64,000 bases of DNA from Carpediemonas membranifera (lineage: Eukaryota; Fornicata). The DNA lies in the NCBI GenBank assembly GCA_019828565.1, contig JAHDYR010000025.1, positions 186,001 through 250,000 on the forward strand, read 5' to 3'. The notes beneath the pieces are model-generated. The model ran no database searches and had not been told where the DNA came from. It worked only from the letters and a program-made list of their open reading frames with translations. This document shows positions 27,844 through 37,032 of this stretch, piece after piece (the stretch's first letter is position 1; every line of letters begins with the position of its first letter). Made by a program: the position numbers and the translations under genes.

Positions 27844-30375
27844 ATGCCCGCTCCTCGGATCGTGCTGGAAGATGGTCTGGTCCCTATTGATGGAGAGGAA
27901 ACGATTGATGGCGCCGATATTATCCTATTTAACCCGGACGACATCACATCCCTTCCCTTGACGGCCAATGAAGACGGCATATATCGAGTAAGCGACTTTC
28001 CGTCAATGGAGGCGCTCAGACAGAAGCGCCACTACGAGGACTATGCTTCTGACTGCTCAGAGGCGTCCTCCGCCTCCTCTACGTTCTTCGAGACGGTGCC
28101 CTGTGTTCCACTCTACCAAGTCCAACTGCCCGAGGCCAAGGACCAGCACGAGGTCGACGGGCTAGTTGACTTGGACAGGGAGCTCCACAAGCGCCACAGC
28201 GACCGCAATTCCCGCCGTCTTTCCGAGACTGTGAGCGCCCTCGAGCCCCGCAAGCCCTTGCTCATCCCAGGCGGAAAGAAGCCCCGCATCTCCCGCAAGA
28301 AGAGCGATGACACAGAGACGAAGGATGAGATCGCTGTGGCATGCCCAGGCCGACCCACCAAGCACCGGCCGGTGGCTAAGAAGCTCCTCATCGGCCTCCC
28401 CCCCTCCCTCCCCTCATACGGCGCCTTCACCGAGTGCAACGAGGACACTACGACAGACTACGATTACATGCGAGACCTGCACCACTTCAAGCTGCCCCGG
28501 CGCCGCTGTTACGGGGACAATGGACCGGACGTCTCACCCGAAGACTCCGAGGAGGACTCCAACGAGGCTGACGAGTCCAGCGATGACGAGCTCATTCTCG
28601 AGCACGTGCAGCGGAGGCTTGAGAAGTCTGGGGCGCGCACGGCGTCCGAGATCGAGGCGGTAGAGCTGGAGGCCTGCGCCGAGCTCGCGGTTCACGGGCA
28701 GTTTACGGCACAGTCAATCGTGAACAGGCTCGCTGAGCTGAAGCAGGAGCATACGAGCCTCGCCGTGTCATCCGTGACGAACCAGATGACGGCGTACTGC
28801 CCCGTGTGCCACGCGTTCATATGCCACCGTCACCCGTGGCGTAACCACACCGTGGATGGCGCAGTACCGCGGTACTCGAACTCCAAGCCGACGTGGGACA
28901 GGAGGCACGGGTACGGCGTCTGCAAGGACGTGATGACCCACATGACAGACCAGCTGGGGCCGCACCACGCGCTCAGCCTCGACGACATCTACCCCGCCCG
29001 CATCAAGGACTACCTCGCCTCTCTCGACCTCCCCACCGAGGAGGAGGGCGTCGTGGCGCCATGGAACCCGGCGGATGAAGAGTTCCTGCGGTGGGGGCTC
29101 GCCGTCACGAACAACAACACGCCCCTGCTCGCCGTCATGCTCGGCAGCAACCGCACCGTCCGCGAGGTCACCGGCTACATCGCCTTCGTCGACATCCCCG
29201 ACTCTGACATCCCCGGGGGCGACTTCGACTTCTCCCTGTCCCGACCCATGGTCCTGGGGCACTGGCTTGACCCCTGCTACGGCTTCCCCGAGTGGACTAG
29301 CACCGCCTGGCGCGACATATGCGCTGGGCACGGCCGCCGCAAGGCTGTGGAGACGATCAGGGAGGCCGTGACCGACTGCGAGACGCTCTGCTTCGACAAG
29401 TACCACGACGACCCTGCCCGGCAGTACATGCCGCAGTGGGCCTTCACCCTCAAGCACCGGCCGGTGTACTTCCTACCCCCGTCCACGAGGCTTGTCCACG
29501 AGGTCCCCGATGACCCCGAGGTCGCCCGCAGACTCGCAGGGACCATCAGCAACATCGCCCTGTCGATGCTCAGCCGGGTGCGTGGCTACTGCTACCACCC
29601 CGGCCTGCCCTGCTCGCTGCCGTACTGCCAGTGCATGCAGTTGTCCTGCGGCTGCGGCAAGTTCTGCTCCTGCTTCGGCCCCAAGTCGTGGTGCAAGGCC
29701 ATCGACCTCTTCTGCAACTGCAACAACGGCAATTCGCGGTGCGTTGTCCACAAGGCCAACAAGGTCCAGGGGACGTGCTCATGTGCGAAGGCCCAGGTCT
29801 GCTGTGATCCCGACCTGTGCATGTGCAGCGCCGTCATCGTCACCAACAAGATGACGTCCGCAGAGGCGACGGCGGAGATGCGCCGTCTGCACCTGTCGCC
29901 CGAGAAGCCCCACCTGTACTGCGCGATGGAGTATCAACAGTCGCCCAAGGTCACAGTCATCGGCAAGAGCGGCGTCCACGGCTTCGGGCTGTTTGCCGGC
30001 GAGGACATCCCGCCGCACTCACACATCATCCAGTACTCCGGCGAGCTGCTGGACGAGCGAACGGCCGACTTCAGAGGCCGGCATTACAGCCACGTGGGGT
30101 CCTCGTATCTGTTCAGACTGACGAGCGGCGTCATTGGCCAGAGCCTCGACGCCAACTGGATCGGGAACAAGAGCAGGTTCGCCAATCACCAGCAGGCGGG
30201 TAAGACGGTGTTCAGCCGCGTGATTGTCGGCAACGACGGCCTTAGGAAGGTCGTCTTCGTCAGTGGAGCACAGACCATCCCCGCGGGCACGGAGCTGCTG
30301 TTCGACTACGGGTACAGCGCAGAGGACAAGCAGACGTTCTTCACGAAGAAGATCGGGCAGAAGAGCAATGTTTAA
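27844..30375 (+). CDS. EZH: E(z)/EZH histone H3K27 methyltransferase (PRC2 catalytic subunit)
   Basis: 843 residues from ATG 27844. The acidic N-terminal half holds CPVCHAFICHRHPWRNHTVD (about 319-338), equivalent to the C..C...CF.HP motif of the MCSS region. The CXC domain (about 581-662) has CYHPGLPCSLPYCQCMQLSC and following Cys clusters that bind zinc. The SET domain (about 701-830) has GVHGFGLFAGEDIPPHSHII, YSGELL, GNKSRFANHQ and TELLFDYGYS. In most E(z) enzymes the cofactor motif is RFANHS; here Ser is Gln, while the Asn-His pair and the FDYxY tyrosine are kept. The order CXC then SET at the C-terminus is specific to E(z). Activity would need EED- and SUZ12-like partners, which are not in this window. 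Confidence 0.93.
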   Translation: MPAPRIVLEDGLVPIDGEETIDGADIILFNPDDITSLPLTANEDGIYRVSDFPSMEALRQKRHYEDYASDCSEASSASSTFFETVPCVPLYQVQLPEAKDQHEVDGLVDLDRELHKRHSDRNSRRLSETVSALEPRKPLLIPGGKKPRISRKKSDDTETKDEIAVACPGRPTKHRPVAKKLLIGLPPSLPSYGAFTECNEDTTTDYDYMRDLHHFKLPRRRCYGDNGPDVSPEDSEEDSNEADESSDDELILEHVQRRLEKSGARTASEIEAVELEACAELAVHGQFTAQSIVNRLAELKQEHTSLAVSSVTNQMTAYCPVCHAFICHRHPWRNHTVDGAVPRYSNSKPTWDRRHGYGVCKDVMTHMTDQLGPHHALSLDDIYPARIKDYLASLDLPTEEEGVVAPWNPADEEFLRWGLAVTNNNTPLLAVMLGSNRTVREVTGYIAFVDIPDSDIPGGDFDFSLSRPMVLGHWLDPCYGFPEWTSTAWRDICAGHGRRKAVETIREAVTDCETLCFDKYHDDPARQYMPQWAFTLKHRPVYFLPPSTRLVHEVPDDPEVARRLAGTISNIALSMLSRVRGYCYHPGLPCSLPYCQCMQLSCGCGKFCSCFGPKSWCKAIDLFCNCNNGNSRCVVHKANKVQGTCSCAKAQVCCDPDLCMCSAVIVTNKMTSAEATAEMRRLHLSPEKPHLYCAMEYQQSPKVTVIGKSGVHGFGLFAGEDIPPHSHIIQYSGELLDERTADFRGRHYSHVGSSYLFRLTSGVIGQSLDANWIGNKSRFANHQQAGKTVFSRVIVGNDGLRKVVFVSGAQTIPAGTELLFDYGYSAEDKQTFFTKKIGQKSNV

Positions 30376-30454
30376 GTGGTGCGAAGTGTTTAAATGGTAT
30401 TATTTGTTCGTCTGGTCGTGGCGACTGATGGGTCGGCGAGTCGGCTGACAGAAT

Positions 30455-31324
30455 TTGGCAGCTTTGTGCTCGAAGTCAAGTGGCGCTAGGGCGCAGCTGG
30501 CAGGTTCCGACTCGGGTCGGAAGCAACCGACCACCATTTATCTTGACTCTCGGCTCTCGACACAGCGCGAAGTCGGCAAGAAGTCATTCCAGATCCTCTA
30601 CGAGATCCGCAATCACGCTGGCAAGAACACCTTCGCGGGCAACTCTGTAACCCCCTGGTCCCTAGACCAACTCATCGTTGACCTCGCTGCGGGCCTAGCC
30701 TGGGGCAACTTCAGTGTTTATCAAGAGGCAAGCGGCGAACCCCTCGCTGCAGCAACTGCCTAACTAACCTCGCAGCCGCCTTGCTCACCGAGGGCAGCAG
30801 CAAGAGCTACTGGCAGGCCTTATGTAAACAAAGTCGACACATTGGTGTCGAATTTGCGCCTCACGTGTCAGACAAACTGAGCGCTGAAACCAAGCTGCTC
30901 TTTGCCGGTGATGTTACAGAGTCGCTTGCTGGGTCGGGCCTGCTGCCTGGGTACCGTAAGGGCAACCGCTGCCTCACAGCCACCCCGCTCCTGTTTTCAG
31001 AGAGAGTCAAAGGGTTCTACTGTGACTCTACAACGGTCATATGGGTCACCGAGGGCCGCACTCATCTATATGATGGCAACCACCAGCACTCTATGCCATT
31101 TGAGGCGACGGCATGCCACACATTGCAGCCCCCTTGACTTGAACACCATGCCCTTTGTCACAGAGGACTCTGCCAGTGATGTCCACTCATTCTGTGACCC
31201 CACCGGCCAGTGGTTTGAGGTGAAGACTGTTCCAGGATGGGAAGCAAAGCTGGTCAAGCGTGAGGCACCTGCCTGTCATTGGGAGATCATCACCGTCGAC
31301 GTCGACCCAGCCGAACAATCATAA
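30455..31324 (+). pseudogene. Interrupted gene of unknown family, either intron-bearing or decayed
   Basis: Three coding-looking pieces lie in different frames: about 30455-30713 (…SFQILYEIRNHAGKNTF…), 30776-31130 (…SYWQALCKQSRHIGVEFAPH…) and 31133-31324 (…FVTEDSASDVHSFCDPTGQW…). A 62-base segment, 30714-30775, starts GTGTTT and ends CTAACTAACCTCGCAG, and its removal joins pieces one and two in frame. A second in-frame segment, 30956-31000, starts GTAAGG and ends CTCCTGTTTTCAG. Both look like genuine introns. The third joint has no clear GT-AG solution, and the first piece has no ATG, so a 5' exon is missing or the gene is dead. I do not recognise the protein. Confidence 0.45.
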
Positions 31325-31533
31325 ACTACTTGTACACCCGACCTGGCGGCGGCCATGAATGCGCCATCCGGTCAGCGGCATTGTGGTCTGGCGCCGTTGG
31401 TGGTCCTTCCAGCTGGGTGAGAATGCAAACGGACGTCAGGACAACGGTGCCTTCCATGGGACGTGGCACAGCCAAGGCTGTCAACGGGTCATGGCGACCG
31501 GAGCGTGCCATTGTAATCTGCACATCGCAAGCA

Positions 31534-33750
31534 TGTCCGATGAGGAGCTTCAGGAGGAAATACTGCCCCATCGAGACGATAGCATGGACGATGGAGGAGA
31601 TTTCATCCGGAGGAACCACGATATGATCGACACGCTCCTCATTCAGATCGACAGCAACCTCAGGAGGCGGTAACCTCGACGTAGACGCCGAAGACGTCCA
31701 ATTTTCGATCAACGAGGAGCAAGAAGAGGATGAGTTCGAGGCTGAGCTGAACAAGGAGGCCCGCAGCCTCCACCTCCCCCGCCGTCGGACGCGGAGCCAG
31801 GTCCGCTCGCTGGGGGAGATGCGGCTCCCCGCCGCAGTCACGGACCTCCTCGGCCGCGCCAACATCGCCTTCATCAACCAGAACCGTGTGGAGACCGTCC
31901 GGCTGTGCATGGATGCCATCTGCCTCGCGCCCCAGGCACCCGAGCCATACCGGCTGATCGGCCTCTCCCTCGAGGATACAGGCAGCGAGCGGGTAGCGCT
32001 GGACTTCTTCTTCGTGGCCACCCACCTGTCGCGGAGGGCCAAGGAGCCGTGGAAGATCTGCGCCGACATTGCCCAGCGGACAGGCCACGAGCAGTATTAC
32101 CTCTACTGCCTCAGGAAGATGACCCCGTTCATTGAGGACGAGGACGACCTCGGGGCCCATCTCATCGAGACACACAGTGCATACCGCGTCGTCGGCGACA
32201 TGCGCGGGGCCGGCCGCTGTCTTGAGGCCCTCTACCACGTCCGCCCGGACCCCGCGGTGCTGCAGCTGTGCGTGGAGTACTACCTCGAGACGACAATGGA
32301 CCCACGCTCTCGCCGCCATAGAGCGGTTCGCCCCGCCCATCGATGACTTCGCGGACCTCTACTTCGAGCTTGGCCGCACGTGTGTCTCGGCGTCCGACCA
32401 GGCGGTATATGCCCAGGGGTTGCGGCTGCTGGCAGTGACGGAGGCCGTGCCGAGCATGGCGATGGCCGTCAACCTCATCCTCGCTGACTCTCTGCTGCAG
32501 CGGCTCGCCAAGCTCGACCACGCGGGCCGGAGTGAGCTCTTGACAAGGTACTCTCGCGTGCTTGCGGTCGACTCGACTGCCCCGACCGTTCTCAAGGCCG
32601 CCAACGCGTGTGGCAGGCTCGGCCTGAAGGACACATGCCTCTGGCTCCTGGGCTTTATTGAGCCGAACGCCGCGGTGACCTCGGGCCCGCTGGGGAAGCT
32701 GATCGGGCCGTACCAGTGCCCATTCCCCGCGGACAGGCCCACCGACGCCCTGCGGCACTTCCTCGGCTGGGTTCACGGCTGGGTCGGCGACGGGGCGCAG
32801 GCCATCGTCGACGTCTGCCGCGGGGTGCGGGCCGAGACTGTCGCCAGCCGCTCGGATACGTCGTTCCGGTCGTCAGCATTCTCCCGCACGACTGCGCTGT
32901 TGCTGAACGAGTTCATCCCGACCGTGCTGACCCAGGACCGCTTCTACACCGTCGCCATCCGGGTCACCCTCGAGCTGGTGCGGGAGAACAGGCCTGCAGA
33001 CGCCTCGAAGCTCATCAACGCGGCCGTGGCGTCCCGCATGCTCGACATCTGGGGCGGGCAACGTCGGGTCGACCTGTACGACAACCTGCGGCTCCTCACG
33101 GTGCTCATCGGGGCCCAGTGCACGTCGTCCCACAGCCAGCTCGACGTGGCGCTGCTCGAACAGCACCCGGACTCGCAGCGGCTGTGGGAGAGCTTCCTGC
33201 TGCAGGAGACGAGGTAGGTCGCCAGGAAGACGTACAAGCCCGCCATATTCAAGAAGAACACGTATGGCACGCTGTTCAGGGCTTCGACGGCCTTCTGGCA
33301 CGGCTCGTACGAGCAGACCGTGCCCATGTTCGAGGAGGTCGCGGCCAAGTGCCCAGGCGACCCCCTGCCCACTTCATGCTCGGCCTCAGCCTCCTCTTCA
33401 CGTCCCAGCGGCGTAGGGCCAACCGGAACACGAACAAGAACGACCAGGTCGTCCAGGCTGTCGAGCGGATGGCGCGATACAGCGAGCTTCGGGGTGACCC
33501 AGCGGAGGCGGCGTACAACACGGCCCGGATGCTGCAGTACTGCCGCATGGTCCATTTATGTTCCCCTATGTATATGAGTATACTACAGGGCCGGCCATCC
33601 GAATACAACTCCGGCCCGACCCAGCCCGTGTCGTCGTGGCAGCTGGAGCAGGCCCAGCGTCCGGCAGCGGTGAACATGGCGCGTCTGCTGGCGGATTCAG
33701 GGAATAGGCGGGAGGCCGCACGGGTGCTGAAGCAGTTTATGACTATATGA
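31534..33750 (+). pseudogene. TFC4: TFIIIC TPR subunit (TFC4/GTF3C3-like), frame-interrupted
   Basis: The protein reads in order through four frame segments: 31534-31670 (MSDEELQEEILPHRDDSM…), 31674-32300 (acidic stretch, then LLGRANIAFINQNRVETVRL), 32300-33360 (FADLYFELGRT, HPDSQRLWESFLLQETR) and 33362-33750 (PAHFMLGLSLLFTSQRRRAN, YSELRGDPAEAAYNTARMLQ). The last segment is the conserved end of GTF3C3/Tfc4, where HF.LG.....Q....R.....Q......RY.ELR...EA.YN.GR appears. TPR-like helices fill the middle. The breaks fall at short runs of one base (GG, CCC, CCCCC), and a TAG lies in frame at 33215-33217. TFIIIC is essential for tRNA gene transcription, so either these are sequence errors or this is a dead copy and an intact one lies elsewhere. 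Confidence 0.7.
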
Positions 33751-33778
33751 GTGTGCCCATCATGTTATTCCATGGTGG

Positions 33779-34510
33779 TCAGGCGATCAGTTTATAAAGC
33801 TGGACGACGACCTCCGTGGGCAAACGGACAGCCTGGCCCTCCGACGTCATGCCATCATGAAGGACGCCTCCACAAATACTGCGTCGGTGCAGCGATACGA
33901 GGTGGAGCGAGGCCTGTCTGGCCATCCGCTTGACCTGATGGTGCTTCCCCTCCATCAGCGTCACCTCGATGTCGTATGTACACACGTAGTCGTGCCGCCG
34001 CTCCCGCAGGCCCGGCTCGGCGCGGGTTCCCGTGACACTGACTCCCACGGGGGCGGACGTCTGCGACTGCTGGCGGTTCCGGCTAAACTGCAGCGGCGCG
34101 CTCATCCGCTCCACGACATCCGCCTCACTGACGCCCTTGTAGTTGCGGCAGACGAGCTGGTACGTCTTCGTCTTCAGGGCCGAGCTCCACCCATCCTTGG
34201 GGGGCTGGCGGATGGCCAGGTCGAGGTGATGGTCGCTGGTGAGTAGGATCATTCCAGTCGTGTCGACGTCGAGACGTCCAACGCAGCCTATGCGCTCGAC
34301 ACCGTGCTGTTGGCGGACTAGATCGAACACTGTGGGTCTGGGAACCTCGATAGTGCTTCTAGGATCTGTTGCCGCTGTATCTACCGTGCTAGTGATGCAA
34401 TTACGCGGCTTATGCAGCAGTATGTAGTCGTTTTGCTCAATGTGATATCGAATGTCGTCTTCCTCCAATTGTATACATTCCTGTGTCTGATATTCCATGT
34501 GATGAGACAA
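33779..34510 (-). CDS. RsuA/RluB/RluE-type pseudouridine synthase
   Basis: 243 residues. YILLHKPRNCITST is the family's LxKPxG..(T/S) entry strand. GRLDVDTTGMILLTSD holds the catalytic Asp in the GRLDxxTxGLLLLTnD motif. LMEGKHHQVKRMARQASLHL is the EGKxHQVRRM motif near the end. There is no S4 RNA-binding domain at the N-terminus. In bacteria these enzymes modify 16S or 23S rRNA. A family this bacterial in a nuclear gene suggests acquisition by transfer or an organelle history. The stop lies 28 bases from the convergent TFIIIC-like stop. Confidence 0.85.
   Translation of the reverse strand: MSHHMEYQTQECIQLEEDDIRYHIEQNDYILLHKPRNCITSTVDTAATDPRSTIEVPRPTVFDLVRQQHGVERIGCVGRLDVDTTGMILLTSDHHLDLAIRQPPKDGWSSALKTKTYQLVCRNYKGVSEADVVERMSAPLQFSRNRQQSQTSAPVGVSVTGTRAEPGLRERRHDYVCTYDIEVTLMEGKHHQVKRMARQASLHLVSLHRRSICGGVLHDGMTSEGQAVRLPTEVVVQLYKLIA
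33791..33798. terminator. Palindromic TTTATAAA between convergent genes
   Basis: Lies 40 bases after the stop of the TFIIIC-like gene, and inside the last codons of the minus-strand pseudouridine synthase, about 10 bases before its stop. It is positioned to act for the plus strand. It repeats the arrangement at 25088. Confidence 0.35.
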
Positions 34511-34695
34511 AATGCATCGATTTCTATGGATATATTGAACGGGGAAAGGCTAGAAAGCACACAAAGGAACTATCGTTCTGACCATAAAATGCAATTGTCG
34601 GTTTTGACCAGGAACAATGGAATTGGGCCTTCGGCTGGCCGCAAGCCTCGCAAATGTCGCTGTGGCAAAGCCATCTCAGACATCGAAGCGACACC

Positions 34696-34703
34696 TTTAT
34701 AAA
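34696..34703 (-). terminator. 3' signal TTTATAAA of the CSPP-like gene
   Basis: Begins 12 bases beyond the stop of the minus-strand gene ending at 34716. Confidence 0.4.
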
Positions 34704-34715
34704 ATCGCACGCCGT

Positions 34716-36608
34716 TCAAGTGAGAAATTCGTAGCCGTCCTCGATGAGCAGCCCGCCCTTCCCCGCCGCGGCAGTCATCGATACATCCTGCTCCTTCTTC
34801 GTCATATACGCCTCCACAGCAGCAGCCGTGTTGTCGCCGCTGAGGGCCTCGTCGACGGCAGCGAGTGCATCCGCCCTCTCGACGGCCTTGCGGCGCATAG
34901 CCTCCGCCTCCGCCTCTCCGTCGATCCCGGCGAAGTCGTCGAGCTGCCCCGGCTCCATCCCACTGGGGATGGTAAAGTTGAGCTGGCCGGTCTCCTCGAA
35001 GTCGTCGGGGAACTCGTCCACCTCTGGCGGTGTCTCGGGCTCGGCGACAAGCTCCTCGGTGGGGTTGGCGGGCTCAATCGCGGTGACCTCTGCTGCAGTA
35101 GCCTCGCTCTCGACAATACCGGCATCGGCCTCCTCGGCGCTCGTCTCCTCGTCCTGCTCGACCAGCCCAATCTCGTCGAAGTCATCGCTCGTCTCGAGCC
35201 CGGGGTCACCATCATCCCCGGACCGCGGAGGCGTCGTGGGGATTGTGCTTGGGCCGAGGCTGTCGTCCTCGGAGGCCTGGCCCGGGATGGCGGTGAAGTC
35301 GTCGTCTGACTCCATCGCCAGGTCGAAGCCGGCCTCCTCGTCAGATGCCCCGGCTGCGAACTCAGCCTCGTACGCGGCGACAGAGTCAGCGACGGCCTCG
35401 ACCGCGGGCCTGTCGCCGTACTTCTCCCTCGCCCGCGCCAGGACGTGCTGGGCATTCCTCAGCAGCCGGGCAGACGTTCCCGGTCGGGCAACAGGGGCCC
35501 TGGGCGGCGCTGGTGCCTCTACCGGGGTGGGGGGCGCCTGTGTCCGCTGGGGTGGCCTGGGAGATGGCGACGACCGGGGGCTCCGCATCCTCCGCTCGAC
35601 GGCCGGGGTCTGGGAGTTGGGGGGCGCGGACTCGACCCGTTGCCGCTCCCGGTCGACGAGCAGGGCCTGCAGCTCGGACATCTGCGCGAGCATCTTGCCA
35701 ATGACCTCCGTCTGCGCGGCCTCCTGACGCTTTGCCTCCTGTTGCTGCATGGCCATCATCGTCTTCATCATCATCGCCATGAGCTCGTTGCCTCCCTCGC
35801 CCTCGCCCCGGCCGCTCGCCCGGTGCCGTCTTGGCCTGTGCTCCACAAAGTCGCTGGACTCGCTGGTCTCGAGCTCATCGTCCCGCTGCCCCTTAAGACG
35901 GTACTTGCGGGCCCCGTGGGTCCGGGCGGGCCGAGGGATCTCCGTGCTCGCCGGGGGGTCCTTGTGGGCGCCACGCGCGCTGGGGAAGTCGGACTGCGGT
36001 CTGGCAGCCATCCTTGACTCCTGGGGTAGGGGTGACGGCGCCCCCACCGGCTCCGTCGCGGTGTCGGGGGACATCGGCCTCCTGCGGTCCCTCTGGGCGT
36101 CATCCCGCCTCTTCTGCTCGGCCTCCTCCTCTATCTGGCGCTGGATCCGCCTCTCCTCCCTCGCCTCCTCCTCAAGCCTCAGTCGCTTCTCCTCTTGCTG
36201 AACCCGCTTCTTCTCGGCCATCTGCTCTTCCAGGATGCGTCGCTGGGCCAGGATCTTGGCTCGGCGAACTTCCTGGTCCTCTGGCTGCGGGAGTGGCGAG
36301 TATTCCGGTACGGGTTTGGCAGCAGGCGCCTGGGGCGTCAGTTGGCGTTCGGGGGAATACGAAAACTGCCCCGTGGCAGGGGGCATGCCGTACTTCACCC
36401 TAGGGTCCTCGGTGAACACCGCATAGTCCTCGTCGCCTCCTTGAAACTGTGCGCTGCGTGTTGGGGAGGAACGCATGTCGGATCCGCTGTAGGGGCTCGG
36501 GGAGGCGAATGAACTGTGGCCGCGGGAATTCTGCAGCTGTAGATCGTTTCTTTGTCTTTCCCGTTGTTGTTCCCGCTCGAGCCTCCTCCGTTCTCGAGCA
36601 TTCATCAT
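34716..36608 (-). CDS. Coiled-coil protein resembling CSPP1/CCDC66
   Basis: 630 residues. The N-terminus is Arg/Gln-rich (MNARERRRLEREQQRERQRN). A strong charged coil lies at about 112-175 (RRAKILAQRRILEEQMAEKK then QQEEKRLRLEEEAREERRIQ), the pattern of the CCDC66/CSPP1 coil. A Met-rich helix at about 275-300 is followed by a Pro-rich region with basic-Ser clusters. The last 180 residues are strongly acidic with repeated DDF/EEA segments. CSPP1 and CCDC66 bind microtubules at centrosomes and ciliary tips. The charged coil is common in unrelated proteins, so the call is tentative. It shares a 425-base divergent promoter with ARL13B. Confidence 0.5.
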   Translation of the reverse strand: MMNARERRRLEREQQRERQRNDLQLQNSRGHSSFASPSPYSGSDMRSSPTRSAQFQGGDEDYAVFTEDPRVKYGMPPATGQFSYSPERQLTPQAPAAKPVPEYSPLPQPEDQEVRRAKILAQRRILEEQMAEKKRVQQEEKRLRLEEEAREERRIQRQIEEEAEQKRRDDAQRDRRRPMSPDTATEPVGAPSPLPQESRMAARPQSDFPSARGAHKDPPASTEIPRPARTHGARKYRLKGQRDDELETSESSDFVEHRPRRHRASGRGEGEGGNELMAMMMKTMMAMQQQEAKRQEAAQTEVIGKMLAQMSELQALLVDRERQRVESAPPNSQTPAVERRMRSPRSSPSPRPPQRTQAPPTPVEAPAPPRAPVARPGTSARLLRNAQHVLARAREKYGDRPAVEAVADSVAAYEAEFAAGASDEEAGFDLAMESDDDFTAIPGQASEDDSLGPSTIPTTPPRSGDDGDPGLETSDDFDEIGLVEQDEETSAEEADAGIVESEATAAEVTAIEPANPTEELVAEPETPPEVDEFPDDFEETGQLNFTIPSGMEPGQLDDFAGIDGEAEAEAMRRKAVERADALAAVDEALSGDNTAAAVEAYMTKKEQDVSMTAAAGKGGLLIEDGYEFLT

Positions 36609-37032
36609 TTTGGATCGTCTTGAGGAAATATACGTGATGGTATTTATGGTTCACGTGAGCGGTTCCTGTGCCCATCAAGCAAGGATGGGGCGCGTGCAGG
36701 GGCGGCGCAGCAGCTGGCAGAGAGTGATTCCGAGGGCTGCCCACGCGCCTGGGGATGTCAAGACGAAGGCAGCTGCCGAGGTGGGTGACAGATGCCACAC
36801 AACTCGCCTTTGTCCGGCTGTGGACGACTAAGCCGCAGCCTCCACTTGTCCTTGAATCTCGGGCGCCAGAATTTGGCAAGAATTTGGAAGTCTATTCTTA
36901 TCGGCATCGGCGATGACACAATCAGAATGTTCTGCTGCAAGACGGGGGCTTTTGACGCGGCGGGCTGCCCCTCTTCCGCGCCTGGACCGCCCCGGGTGGT
37001 GTGCGTTTTTCGCGAAGTTCGGCCAAGCCAGT
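36609..37032. other. Divergent promoter between CSPP-like gene and ARL13B
   Basis: 425 bases, no convincing ORF. GAATTTGGCAAGAATTTGG at about 36870 is a short tandem-like repeat, and GAATTTGGCAG also appears upstream of 30455. Nothing else is recognised. Confidence 0.4.

Noticed and set aside
31670-31684. 15-base GTAACC...GTAG segment as a mini-intron in the TFIIIC-like gene
   Set aside because: Length is a multiple of 3 and does not fix the frame; no other GT-AG pair nearby has the needed length. A one-base error is simpler.
33214-33225. 12-base GTAGGTCGCCAG as an intron removing the TAG
   Set aside because: It would restore the reading frame but is shorter than any spliceosomal intron I know of.
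34412-34702. 96-codon plus-strand ORF with a hydrophobic start
   Set aside because: Overlaps the start of the minus-strand pseudouridine synthase; hydrophobic stretch is a chance translation of AT-rich DNA.
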